Program-made: the position numbers and the translations under genes
The notes under the pieces: generated by a model
Databases searched by the model: none
What the model was told of the DNA's origin: nothing
The model's input: the letters and a program-made list of their open reading frames with translations, nothing else
Assembly (NCBI GenBank): GCA_022706085.1
Contig: JAKJDF010000003.1
Coordinates: 128,813 to 192,812 of the forward strand
Source: Candidatus Latescibacterota bacterium
GTDB lineage: Bacteria > Latescibacterota > MWCZ01
DNA: 64,000 nt
Direction of reading: 5' to 3'
Shown: one piece after another, positions 54,377 through 63,448 of the stretch
Numbering within the stretch: the first letter of the stretch is position 1
Layout of the letters: each line of letters starts with the position of its first letter

Positions 54377-57300
54377 TCACTCTGGCCACGGCGCGCAATT
54401 GGCGCGCGCGAAATTGCCCCGCATTGTCGGCCACGGTGTTCGCGAAGCGCCGGGGATACGCCGCCCTGCGCGAAGTGCGTATGTACCGTTCTGGCAGGGG
54501 GATGTGGTGATGAGTGTCAGGTCGCCTTGCCCGTCCAGGTCCGCTACGACGGGCGAGTAGTGGTAGAAAAAGGCTCCCCGAAACTCCCACATGACGGAGC
54601 CATCGCCGTTGAGGGAATACACGTACTGGTCCTGTTCGGCGATAAGGACCTCATGGAGCCCGTCGGCGTCCACGTCGGCAAACGCGAGTCTTCCTCCCAC
54701 GCCGAGGGCGAATCCGGTTACCTGTTCCCTGCTTACGAACTGCCAGAGAGGTGTCCCGTCGCATTCGTACGCAACGACGACACCTCCGGCCGTGGTGGCT
54801 ACTATCTGGCGGGTGGTGGAATCCCGCAGAGAAGCCATGCCGACCTCGATTATGGGTCGATACGCCTTGTGCACGGCGGGCACGACCCAGCGGGAATGCA
54901 CTTTTCCGCGAGTATCCAGTACGTGGATCATTCCCGACGGGGTTCCCGTCACGATCCACGGCTCTCCGCTTCGTGAGACCTCCCCGATGGCCGGTGCCAC
55001 GGGAGTGCCTTCGTCGGTCCGGTACTGCCAGAGCACCTCACCGTCGGCGCAACGGAACGCGATGAGGCCATCGCCGTGGGCCAGGACCACGAACGGCTCG
55101 CCCGCGCGAGGGGTACACACGACAGGGGTGGTATCGGCGGGAGGTGTGAGGGAGTGTTGCCAGCGCACTGAGCCGTCCGGATTGAGCAGCGCGACGCCGG
55201 CGTCATGCCATGAGACACAGAGGCATACGGGACGGCCACCTTCGGACATTGCGGCGGCAATGCCTCCGCGCACCTCGCCGCCGACGGGGGTACGCCACAA
55301 CTCCACGCCGTCAGGTGAAAAGGCGTGTACGTGGCCACTGGTGGCCCCGTACACTACCTCGCTCCTGCCGTCGGCGTTGATGTCGGCGATCAGGGGACTG
55401 GATGTGTTCTGAACGGGGCGGTTGCTTGTCTGGAGCCCGAACACGTGTCGCGACGAGCCGTCGGAGTTCAGAAGTTCGGCGTTCGCGTATTGCGTGAGTG
55501 CGACTTCCAGCCTGCCGTCTCCGTCAATGTCCCCCACGGTGGCGTTTGCCTCGCGCTGTGGTGCCTGCCACCGGACGCGGCTCAAACCGCAGATAGTCCA
55601 GAGGCCGCTATGTACGAACTGGCTGGTGATGGTGCGAGTGCCGGTGTTGACGCTGGCGGATGTAAGGATACGCCATGCACCGGATTTCTCGTCCAGGACC
55701 GCCGGGCGAATCGTGTCTTCGACGAGCCGGTCCACGTGGTGAGCAGAATAAGCGAAAACTATCCGCGCGGATTCGCGGTGCGGTGCGCTCAGGCGAATCA
55801 TAAAGGGAGCACGTCTCCATGGGGGCGGCGGGATATGGTCGTCGACGCATTCGCACGGTTCCGTTTCCACCGTGACGCTGTCGCCGGGGAGCAATCCTTC
55901 CACGTGGACCGGAGTACGCTCTCCCGCGGCACAGCCGGCGAGGTCAGCGACAAGGGTTTCGACGATCCGAACAGAGAGAGTCTGCCACGCAGTGATTGTT
56001 CGTGATTGCGGGGACCCACCGGAGAAGGCTTCCACGGCGAGGCGAACCTCTCCCTCGAATGGTTCGAGAGGGGGAATGCGGAACCGGAACACCGGTCCCT
56101 CGCGTACAGGAGCAAAATCCGCCAATCCGACGCGATACCCCACGGAGTAGTGGAGCACCGCTTTCTGTATCCCGTCAGGGTGTCGAATCTCAGCCCGAAC
56201 AACCGTCGGGAGATGGTTTGGCAGCTTCGCCGGAAGAGACAGGACGTCCAGCGAGGGTGGGATCGTACCAGAAACCGAGACCGCTTCCCGGTTTTTGCGA
56301 TCTGCTTTCCCTTCACTCCGAAGGACCGCGCCGAGGGAAAAAAGTGCGAGAGCGAGTTTGCCGCTCCCCTGGATGGCATCATAGTAATCACGACGGCGGA
56401 CAGGTGCCGTTCCTTTGATGAGACCACTGGAATGAACAAACGTCGCAACGGCGTATTCCGCTTCGCGGATGGCGCGGGAGAGCCAGCCCGGGTCGCCGGT
56501 GGCGTCATGGAGGGCGCAGAACGCCTGGATACGTTCAGCCAACCGGGACGCCATGAGTGGAACTGGAATTGGCTCAGCGGCGAGTGCGCGGCCGTATTCC
56601 AAGGCGAGATCGCGCCAGTGCCGGTCACGCGTTACGTCGAACGCGGAAATCAAGACCGCAATTCCAGCTGCCACATCGCTTCCGAACACGGGATCATCTT
56701 GTGTACCCATGCGGCGGCGTTCCTCGTGACGAAGCGCAACGCATGCCTCGAGGTAACGGCACCCGTCGTCCAACCATTCGCGCATCCCGGTCATCAGGTA
56801 GATGTCAAACATGTCTCTGGCAAGTCCGGGCCGGGCGGGATAGCTGCGCGGCAGTTGCCTTTTGTCTGAGTCCGTCCAGTTGTCAGGGTAGAGACCTGAG
56901 CCGTTTGACTTGGATTGGAAAGCCAGAAGCTGATTTCGCGCCCAACGCAGATATTCCGGGTTCCGGGTTTTTGTCCACAGGAACACCCAGGCTTTGGCGA
57001 ATGTGCCGGCGTACCCGAGGATTGTCGCCTGGTCGCGCTCCGGCAGACCGTCCCAGAAGCGCGCGTGTCGGTCGTAGATCATTGCTGTTTTGTCTACGAC
57101 GTGAAAACGGAAAATCGCCTCGATTTCGCGCTGGACTTTCTTTGGTGAGATTTGCCAGAGTTCTTCCCACAGTGGGTCGGCGTGCTGCAATTCGTGCCGT
57201 TCCCCCTCAATTCGGTCTGACAGGACGTTGTACGCAACGTGTTCGCCCCAGGCAAAAAGTCCCGTTTCTCTGCTCACACAATGTTCGAGAAAATACGCCA

Positions 57301-57634
57301 TGCAGGAGTGGGCGGCCTCGGCGTACCGCTGGTCGCCGGTGCTCTCGCTGAGTTTGATGAAGAGCCGAACGGTTTCCGTATCCCACAGAAGGTTTGACTG
57401 ATGCGCCCACATGAGGTTGCTCCGGTCTTTTCCCCACATGAGGTACCCCCTGTCCTCCTCCCAATCGGCCATCAGTTCGCGCCACTCGGCAGCGGTTTTC
57501 TGGGCTGGGATCGTCAACGTCTCCAGATCGATGAAATGGCAGAACAGGGGGGTGTCTCGCACGCCGTAGTGGTCAGTTCCGCACGCAATCAACGCATCCG
57601 CGAAATTCCTCGCGATGAGAGAGAAATCGGGCAT
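54377..57634 (-). CDS. Large toroid/beta-propeller glycan-processing-like protein
   Basis: A 1085-aa soluble protein with GGAAAGG before ATG 57634 and no signal peptide. Residues about 1-440 are helical-repeat (alpha/alpha)6-toroid-like (SNLLWDTETVRLFIKLSESTGDQRYAEAAHSC...DMFDIYLMTGMREWLDDGCRYLEACV), as in polysaccharide lyase or epimerase folds. Residues about 470-640 are Ig-like strands. The C-terminal 430 residues form an FG-GAP/PQQ-type propeller with DIDGDGR, DINADGR and DVDADGL calcium loops. Uncertain: lyase, glycosidase or non-catalytic binding protein. Confidence 0.7.
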   Translation of the reverse strand: MPDFSLIARNFADALIACGTDHYGVRDTPLFCHFIDLETLTIPAQKTAAEWRELMADWEEDRGYLMWGKDRSNLMWAHQSNLLWDTETVRLFIKLSESTGDQRYAEAAHSCMAYFLEHCVSRETGLFAWGEHVAYNVLSDRIEGERHELQHADPLWEELWQISPKKVQREIEAIFRFHVVDKTAMIYDRHARFWDGLPERDQATILGYAGTFAKAWVFLWTKTRNPEYLRWARNQLLAFQSKSNGSGLYPDNWTDSDKRQLPRSYPARPGLARDMFDIYLMTGMREWLDDGCRYLEACVALRHEERRRMGTQDDPVFGSDVAAGIAVLISAFDVTRDRHWRDLALEYGRALAAEPIPVPLMASRLAERIQAFCALHDATGDPGWLSRAIREAEYAVATFVHSSGLIKGTAPVRRRDYYDAIQGSGKLALALFSLGAVLRSEGKADRKNREAVSVSGTIPPSLDVLSLPAKLPNHLPTVVRAEIRHPDGIQKAVLHYSVGYRVGLADFAPVREGPVFRFRIPPLEPFEGEVRLAVEAFSGGSPQSRTITAWQTLSVRIVETLVADLAGCAAGERTPVHVEGLLPGDSVTVETEPCECVDDHIPPPPWRRAPFMIRLSAPHRESARIVFAYSAHHVDRLVEDTIRPAVLDEKSGAWRILTSASVNTGTRTITSQFVHSGLWTICGLSRVRWQAPQREANATVGDIDGDGRLEVALTQYANAELLNSDGSSRHVFGLQTSNRPVQNTSSPLIADINADGRSEVVYGATSGHVHAFSPDGVELWRTPVGGEVRGGIAAAMSEGGRPVCLCVSWHDAGVALLNPDGSVRWQHSLTPPADTTPVVCTPRAGEPFVVLAHGDGLIAFRCADGEVLWQYRTDEGTPVAPAIGEVSRSGEPWIVTGTPSGMIHVLDTRGKVHSRWVVPAVHKAYRPIIEVGMASLRDSTTRQIVATTAGGVVVAYECDGTPLWQFVSREQVTGFALGVGGRLAFADVDADGLHEVLIAEQDQYVYSLNGDGSVMWEFRGAFFYHYSPVVADLDGQGDLTLITTSPCQNGTYALRAGRRIPGASRTPWPTMRGNFARANCAPWPE

Positions 57635-57875
57635 CCCACGCCTTTCCACGCTGCAATCGGATGAGTTTCTGGCCGATCTTGTCGCGCTTTCAATATCAAG
57701 AACGCAAAGCGGACATTGGAGAAACAAGTGCCCACCCGAGCGGACGTGCCAGCTTCTCTCTTGGTGCTACGTTCCGCCTGTCGCATACTTTATTGTCGGT
57801 TCCCGCAACCTCGAAGCGATTCTCGTACCCTGCAGTTTTCTGGCTCTGCGAACCAAGCTCCCCTTGGAGGAACTC

Positions 57876-58970
57876 ATGTACCGCCATATCCCACTCCGGC
57901 ATCCACGACCGGATGCGCAGCGTTTCGTTGACGGATTGATGGGCCGTTTCAAGGAAACAAGACCCCGGATGGTTGAGTACCTTGTCGATGGGTCCGTCAT
58001 GAAGCCCATTACCACGTCGTTACTGGGCAGGGAGTGGGTGGACGTGCCAACCGATGCGGAGAGCCGCAGGAAGGCATTGGACAACGCGATTGAGTTCTGG
58101 TATCGCATGGGGTATGATTTCATCCGCATTGAAAGAGGACTGGTGTTTCCCAAGCATTCCCTGCGCGCGGATGACGTGTCCGAGGGCGCAGGAAACCAGC
58201 GTACCTGGGCGGATGAGCACCAGGGCATGATCCGCACCTGGGAGGATTTCGAGAAGTATCCCTGGCCGAGGCTGGAAGACTGTGACTTTTTCGATTTGGA
58301 GTATGTGAGCAGGAATCTCCCTGACGGCATGGGATTGATAGCGAGCCATGGCGGCGGGCCATTCGAGCAATTGTCGCAGATTTTTTCGCTGGAAGGGCTT
58401 GCGCTGGCGCTCTACGACGACCCCGAACTGGTGAAGGCAGTGAATGACAGAATCGGGAGTCTCATGACGGGCTTTTACCGGCACCTCGTCCAACTGGACA
58501 AACTCGTCGCAGTGTTTCCCGGAGACGATATGGGATTCCGCACAGGTACGATGATCGCACCCGCACATCTCCGTACGTACACTCTTCCAGTGCACAGGCG
58601 TGTCGCCGAAATGGCGCACGAACGCGGTCTCCCCTATTTTCTGCACTCGTGTGGAAATGTCCTGCCGATAGTGGAGGATTTGATCAACGACGTGAAGCTC
58701 GATGGAAAGCATTCATTCGAGGACGCGATCATTCCGATTCAGGATTTCCAGCGCGAATACGGGGAGAAGCTTGCAGTTCTCGGTGGAATGGACATTGACC
58801 TCCTTGCGGCCGGCTCGGTTCAGGATGTGAGGAAACACGTGCGGTTCCTGATGGAAACCTGCGGCGCGCGAGGACGTTTCGCACTCGGGTCGGGGAGTTC
58901 CATTCCAAATTACGTTCCGGTAGGGAATTACCTCGCAATGCTGGACGAAGCGATAGATTTCTCTTCCTAG
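57876..58970 (+). CDS. UroD-like / cobalamin-dependent methyltransferase-family protein
   Basis: A 364-aa protein of the uroporphyrinogen decarboxylase superfamily, which includes true UroD and MtaA/CmuA methyltransferases. The open frame extends upstream, but TTGGAGG precedes ATG 57876 at optimal spacing. Seen: IASHGGGPFEQLSQIFSLEG, FPGDDMGFRTGTMIAPA, FLHSCGNVLPIVEDLI and ALGSGSSIPNYVPVGNYLAML. No heme genes are nearby, so the methyltransferase-like group is more likely than heme biosynthesis. It is 7 bp upstream of murB. Confidence 0.8.
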   Translation: MYRHIPLRHPRPDAQRFVDGLMGRFKETRPRMVEYLVDGSVMKPITTSLLGREWVDVPTDAESRRKALDNAIEFWYRMGYDFIRIERGLVFPKHSLRADDVSEGAGNQRTWADEHQGMIRTWEDFEKYPWPRLEDCDFFDLEYVSRNLPDGMGLIASHGGGPFEQLSQIFSLEGLALALYDDPELVKAVNDRIGSLMTGFYRHLVQLDKLVAVFPGDDMGFRTGTMIAPAHLRTYTLPVHRRVAEMAHERGLPYFLHSCGNVLPIVEDLINDVKLDGKHSFEDAIIPIQDFQREYGEKLAVLGGMDIDLLAAGSVQDVRKHVRFLMETCGARGRFALGSGSSIPNYVPVGNYLAMLDEAIDFSS

Positions 58971-58977
58971 GCATTTC

Positions 58978-59982
58978 ATGGCGCACGTGAAGGCTCTCCT
59001 TGACGACGTCTGCGTCGCACTCAACCGCGAGGGTGTCACGGCGGAGCGAGATATCCCGCTGGCGGCGTACACCACGTTCAGGATTGGTGGCGTCGCGGAC
59101 ATTGTGGCGACGGCGACCACGGAGGACCAGGTTGCCGCGGCCGTTCGCGTCGCGCGAAAGTTCGGTACAGCGCTCCGGTGCATAGGAGGGGGGAGCAACC
59201 TCCTGGTTTCCGATGACGGCGTGGACGGTATTGTGCTGGTGAATGCCATCCGGAGACTTTCGTTTGAAGGCGGGTTTGCGATTGTTGGCGCCGGATACGA
59301 ATGGGATTCCCTGGTGGAGGCATCCGTTTCCCGCGGGCTGGGTGGTATTGCCGGCATGTCTGGAATACCGGGTACCGTCGGCGGAGCGGTCTGCGGAAAT
59401 GCAGGTGCCTACGGTGAATCAGTGGGTGACAGAGTTGTTTCTGTCCGTGTGGTAGATCGCTATGGGCAATTTCGCGAAATCGAAGGAGCGGGCCTCGGAT
59501 TTCGTTACCGGGGGAGCGCGCTCAAAACGAGCGGTGAACCTATCGTCCTTGTCCAGCTGGCGCTCCGTCCGGAGGACCGTCGGGCCATTTCCGAACAGCG
59601 GCAGTCGGTTCTCGATTCTCGGGCTGAGAAACATCCCCCCAAAAGCGCATTGACCGCGGGTTCCTTCTTCAAGAACATTGATGACGCGGGCGAACGAGCG
59701 CGCCTTGCGCTTGCGTTGGGCTTGGTCACACACGAACGAAGGCTGGCAGCGGGTCTTCTTCTCGATCGGGCGGGTGCGCGAGGACTTCGCGTCGGGGATG
59801 CGGAAGTGTATTCAAAGCACGCGAACATCATAGTGAATCGCGGGCATGCGACCGCCGCGGAAGTGAACCGGTTGGCGGTACTCATGAAAGAGAAGGTCCG
59901 GCACGCGTTCGGTGTGCAACTCCAACGAGAGGTTATCTGGCTGGGTCGTGGGAATCCTGAAGGCGACCGGACGGGAGAATGA
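58978..59982 (+). CDS. murB: UDP-N-acetylenolpyruvoylglucosamine reductase
   Basis: A 334-aa FAD enzyme for UDP-MurNAc synthesis. FAD motifs: TTFRIGGVADIVA and CIGGGSNLLVSDDG. GIAGMSGIPGTVGGAVCGNAGAYGE and the active Ser region TAGSFFKN fit the family. The C-terminal RHAFGVQLQREVIWLG is typical. ATG 58978 begins MAHVKALL. It sits with surE instead of other mur genes. Confidence 0.95.
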   Translation: MAHVKALLDDVCVALNREGVTAERDIPLAAYTTFRIGGVADIVATATTEDQVAAAVRVARKFGTALRCIGGGSNLLVSDDGVDGIVLVNAIRRLSFEGGFAIVGAGYEWDSLVEASVSRGLGGIAGMSGIPGTVGGAVCGNAGAYGESVGDRVVSVRVVDRYGQFREIEGAGLGFRYRGSALKTSGEPIVLVQLALRPEDRRAISEQRQSVLDSRAEKHPPKSALTAGSFFKNIDDAGERARLALALGLVTHERRLAAGLLLDRAGARGLRVGDAEVYSKHANIIVNRGHATAAEVNRLAVLMKEKVRHAFGVQLQREVIWLGRGNPEGDRTGE

Positions 59983-60731
59983 TGCGGGTACTGTTAACGA
60001 ATGATGACGGGTATTTTGCAGCCGGGATTACTGTGCTGCGTCGCGTACTCTCCCGCAACCCCGATCTGGATGTTGTGGTTGTGGCCCCCGACCGTGAGCA
60101 AAGCGGATCAAGCCATGCACTCACCTTGCATCGTCCTTTGAGGTTCGACGAGTTTGAGCCGGGTGTGTACAAAGTTGATGGAACGCCCACCGATTGCGTA
60201 CTTCTGGCCACCCGCGGGGGACTTGCAGAACCACCCGAAGTCGTCGTATCCGGCATCAACGCCGGTGCCAACATGGGGGACGATGTGACCTATTCCGGAA
60301 CAGTCGCAGCAGCGATGGAAGGGACACTTCTTGGCTTGCCTTCTCTCGCCGTGAGCCTCGTTGGCGGGACGCATTTCGAAACGGCAGCGGAGATTGCGGC
60401 CAGATTGCTGCAAAAGGTGTGCAGTAAAGGCCTTCCGCTCGAGACGTTGTTGAACGTCAATGTTCCTGACTGCTCGATTGACCGCCTCAAAGGCGTGCGT
60501 GTGACACGGCAATCGAAAAGAACCTACCATGATGAAGTGATCGCAAAACGGGACCCACGGGGCCGGGCATATTTCTGGATCGCAGGGGACACTCCCACCT
60601 GGGTTGCAAGCGACGACAGCGATTACGCCGCGGTGATGTCGGGTTTTGTATCGGTGACGCCGCTCCATCTGGATTTGACACACCATGCGGCGATCGAATC
60701 ACTCACCGGATGGAACCTCGAGCTTCCCTGA
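59979..60731 (+). CDS. surE: 5'/3'-nucleotidase SurE
   Basis: A 250-aa metal-dependent nucleotidase. N-terminal LLTNDDGYFAAGITVLRRVLS contains the metal-binding Asp pair, then VVAPDREQSGSSHALTLHRPLR and VVSGINAGANMGDDVTYSGTVAAAMEGTLLG, all characteristic. It overlaps murB by ATGA-type start. Stress-survival role is family knowledge. Confidence 0.95.
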   Translation: MMRVLLTNDDGYFAAGITVLRRVLSRNPDLDVVVVAPDREQSGSSHALTLHRPLRFDEFEPGVYKVDGTPTDCVLLATRGGLAEPPEVVVSGINAGANMGDDVTYSGTVAAAMEGTLLGLPSLAVSLVGGTHFETAAEIAARLLQKVCSKGLPLETLLNVNVPDCSIDRLKGVRVTRQSKRTYHDEVIAKRDPRGRAYFWIAGDTPTWVASDDSDYAAVMSGFVSVTPLHLDLTHHAAIESLTGWNLELP

Positions 60732-60908
60732 CCTCCGGGCGGCCTCCCAGCCTCCAGACCGAACCGCGGGCTTCGTCCGAGGGCTGAATTGTGACGAACA
60801 GGACGTAGTCTGACCGACAGGTCTGAACGGCGATTCCTCGGCAGACTGCTTCGCACACCAAGTTCTGTTGGAAACCAGTACTGAGTCCGGTAGATTCTGT
60901 AGAAATCT

Positions 60909-60949
60909 GCCCCGACCGAGCGGTGAGAATGCTCCTTTCCGGCCGGGGC
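60909..60949 (+). other. Hairpin-forming leader before ychF
   Basis: GCCCCG (60909-60914) pairs with CGGGGC (60944-60949); a second GAGC/GCTC stem fits inside. No T tract follows, so it is not a standard terminator. It sits 20 bp before the ychF ribosome-binding site (AGAAGGTGAG) and could be an intergenic hairpin or leader. Confidence 0.35.
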
Positions 60950-60971
60950 GCGTTCTCAAAGAGAAGGTGAG

Positions 60972-62051
60972 ATGGAACTCGGCATTACCGGATTGCCCCT
61001 GACAGGGAAAACGACGCTTTTCAGCGCGCTTACAGGTGAACAGCGCGCAACGGGAGGGTTCTCGTCCGACAAACCCTCGCACCTTGCGGTGGTGAAGGTC
61101 CCGGATGAGCGACTTGACGTTCTTACCGCCATGTTTCGTCCGAAAAAGACGGTACCCGCGGACGTGAAGTATGTTGACGTTGCGGGGATTGTCAAAGGTT
61201 CTGCGAAAGATTCCAGAAGTGGCGTGCTGAGCGCTCTGCGAACGGTAGATGCACTGATACATGTGGTTCGGGCGTTCGAATCCGACTCGGTACCCGCCCC
61301 GGAAGGCGGGATCGATCCGGTTCGTGACGTGGGCGATCTGGATCTGGAAATGGTGCTGGCAGATCTCGAGGTTGCTGAACGCAGGCTCGACCGCCTTGAG
61401 AAAGAGCTGAAGGCGGGAAGGAAAGAAGGAGAACGCGAGTGGGCATTACTCCGGTCCTGCCGGGATGCGCTCGAATCGGAGATGCCGCTCCGGGAACTAG
61501 ATCTCACTGATGAAGAGGAAAAGTTGCTGCGAGGGTTTCAGTTCCTTACGAGGAAACCCATCGTGGTCGTCGTGAACGTAGGCGAAGACCAGCTTGGAAA
61601 CGAGAGCTACGATTCGGCGGAGCTCAATTCCCTCGCAACACGCGCGAAAACGGAATTGATCGTGTTGTGCGCGGAAGCGGAGATGCAGATCAGCCGATTG
61701 GATGCGGTAGACCAGCCGGCTTTTCTGGAGGCGCTGGGCATTGCTGAGCCGGCGGTAAGGAGACTGGTGAAAGTCTCGTACCGGCTTCTCGATCTCATAA
61801 GCTTTTTTACCGTTGGACCTGACGAGGTCCGTGCATGGACGGTGCGGTCAGGGGCTCTGGCACCCGAAGCGGCGGGTGTGATTCACACAGATCTTGAACG
61901 GGGTTTCATCCGGGCGGAGGTTATTACGTACGACGATCTCGTTGAATGCGGATCACTGGCGCATGCACGGGAGAAAGGTCTGCTCCGCCTTGAGGGGAAG
62001 GCATACGAGGTAAGGGACGGAGATATCCTCAACATTCGTTTCAGCGTCTGA
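60972..62051 (+). CDS. ychF: Ribosome-associated ATPase/GTPase YchF
   Basis: A 359-aa Obg-like ATPase. Walker A GLPLTGKTTLFSAL, G3-like DVAGIVKG, and a TGS domain at the C-terminus (about 275-359) with AGVIHTDLERGFIRAEVITYDDLV. The G4 motif is NVGE rather than NKxD, as expected of YchF's ATP preference. Ribosome-binding site AGAAGGTGAG precedes ATG 60972. It is 41 bp upstream of the ROK-Mth938 fusion. Confidence 0.95.
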   Translation: MELGITGLPLTGKTTLFSALTGEQRATGGFSSDKPSHLAVVKVPDERLDVLTAMFRPKKTVPADVKYVDVAGIVKGSAKDSRSGVLSALRTVDALIHVVRAFESDSVPAPEGGIDPVRDVGDLDLEMVLADLEVAERRLDRLEKELKAGRKEGEREWALLRSCRDALESEMPLRELDLTDEEEKLLRGFQFLTRKPIVVVVNVGEDQLGNESYDSAELNSLATRAKTELIVLCAEAEMQISRLDAVDQPAFLEALGIAEPAVRRLVKVSYRLLDLISFFTVGPDEVRAWTVRSGALAPEAAGVIHTDLERGFIRAEVITYDDLVECGSLAHAREKGLLRLEGKAYEVRDGDILNIRFSV

Positions 62052-62092
62052 TTTTTGCTGAGAGGCGTCTGTTTCTCAGGGAGGAACCTGCG

Positions 62093-63445
62093 ATGGCGGC
62101 GGAAGAAAAGCGTCCGGTTCTCGGCATAGACCTCGGCGGAACGAAAGTCCTTTTCGGAGTGGTGGACAAGAACGGACGTGTTCTCACACGTCTCAAAGTG
62201 AAATCCGCGACCACAACATCCGAGGAGATCGTAACGCAACTGGTTGTCGGCATCGAGGAAATTCGCAGGAAGAGTGACAAGGACATTGCGGCGGTCGGGA
62301 TAGGGGTGCCCGGAACAGTGGACACGGGGAGTGGCCACGTGGTGGCGACGGCGAACCTTCCGCTGAATGACGTGCCGCTGGGCAAACGTTTGACGGAGCT
62401 CTGCGGCCTTCCGGTGGTGGTTGGCAATGACGTGACGCTTTGCACGCTCGGCGAAGCCTGGTACGGGGCAGGCGCCGAGGTGGACGATCTGTTCGGAATA
62501 TTCATCGGAACGGGTATCGGCGGTGGAATCATAATCGGCGGAAAACTTTACGCCGGCGCCCATGGCGGATCCGGGGAAGTCGGACACATCCGCGTCGCAC
62601 AGGAAGGCCCGGTTTGTGGCTGCGGCGGAACCGGTTGCCTGGAATCGTTCGCCAGTAGGACCGCGATAGAACGGGACATCAGGAAGGCAGTGGAGGCCGG
62701 AACGGTCACGGTTCTCGCTGGCGCAGTCAGATCGGGAGAGCGGCTGCGGAGCGGAATGCTGAGGTCGGCGCTGCAGGAAGGCGACGAACTGGTCTCCGGC
62801 ATCCTCGCGAAGGCAGCGGACCTCATCGGTCTCGGAATCGCGAATGTGGTGAATGTGCTGGATCCTGAGGTCGTTGTGGTTGGCGGCGGTCTCATCGAGG
62901 CATGCGGGGATTTCATGATGCCGATAATCGTGGATTCGGCAAGACCCCGGATGATGAAAGTGTACGGTGAACCGGCGTCCATCGTGCGGTCTTACCTTGG
63001 AGATGACGCCGGCATCGTTGGCGCGGCAGTAATCGCCAAAGAGGCGTTGAAGGCGCGACGCCCCGCCGGAGCAACCGCCTACGTGCCCCAGGTCGAGTGG
63101 CTTGGCGCGGGCGAAGTTCAGATCAACGGCAAACGTTATACACAGGATGTGCTGATACGCGCAGATGGCAAGGTGAGGAAAAGGCCGAAAAAACAGGCAA
63201 AGCGCTCTTCGTCCGACGGGGCCGTTCTCAGTATCGAGGAGGCAGACGCCGCGATCAAAGGCAACGCGCGCACGCTGCTGGTGGGAACGAGCACCGAGCA
63301 CGGACTTTCTGTGCCGGAGGATGTGCGGTCGTGGCTTACAAAGCGTGATGTCAGGCTGCTCGTTGCTCCCGGGCCGCAGGCGGTGATTGAGTTCAAAAAA
63401 CTGCGGGGGCCGAGAGCGCTGCTGTTACATCTGCGGAATCAATAG
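62093..63445 (+). CDS. ROK kinase fused to an Mth938-like domain
   Basis: A 450-aa fusion. Residues 1-320: ROK kinase with GIDLGGTKVLFGVV (10-23), GIFIGTGIGGGIIIGGKLY and the zinc motif CGCGGTGCLE (about 175-185). Residues about 330-450 match the Mth938/DUF498 pattern: VQINGKRYTQDVLIRADGKV, TLLVGTSTEHGLSVPEDVRSWL, and APGPQAVIEFKKL. Separate examples of both domains are common; together they are not a familiar architecture. A short basic linker (RKRPKKQAKRSS) lies within the second part. The next gene starts 3 bp after the stop. Confidence 0.85.
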   Translation: MAAEEKRPVLGIDLGGTKVLFGVVDKNGRVLTRLKVKSATTTSEEIVTQLVVGIEEIRRKSDKDIAAVGIGVPGTVDTGSGHVVATANLPLNDVPLGKRLTELCGLPVVVGNDVTLCTLGEAWYGAGAEVDDLFGIFIGTGIGGGIIIGGKLYAGAHGGSGEVGHIRVAQEGPVCGCGGTGCLESFASRTAIERDIRKAVEAGTVTVLAGAVRSGERLRSGMLRSALQEGDELVSGILAKAADLIGLGIANVVNVLDPEVVVVGGGLIEACGDFMMPIIVDSARPRMMKVYGEPASIVRSYLGDDAGIVGAAVIAKEALKARRPAGATAYVPQVEWLGAGEVQINGKRYTQDVLIRADGKVRKRPKKQAKRSSSDGAVLSIEEADAAIKGNARTLLVGTSTEHGLSVPEDVRSWLTKRDVRLLVAPGPQAVIEFKKLRGPRALLLHLRNQ

Positions 63446-63448
63446 CGA

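Noticed and set aside
61883-63301. A 472-codon minus-strand frame antisense to ychF and the ROK fusion
   Set aside because: Both plus-strand genes have conserved motifs throughout; the minus frame is His/Arg-rich shadow.
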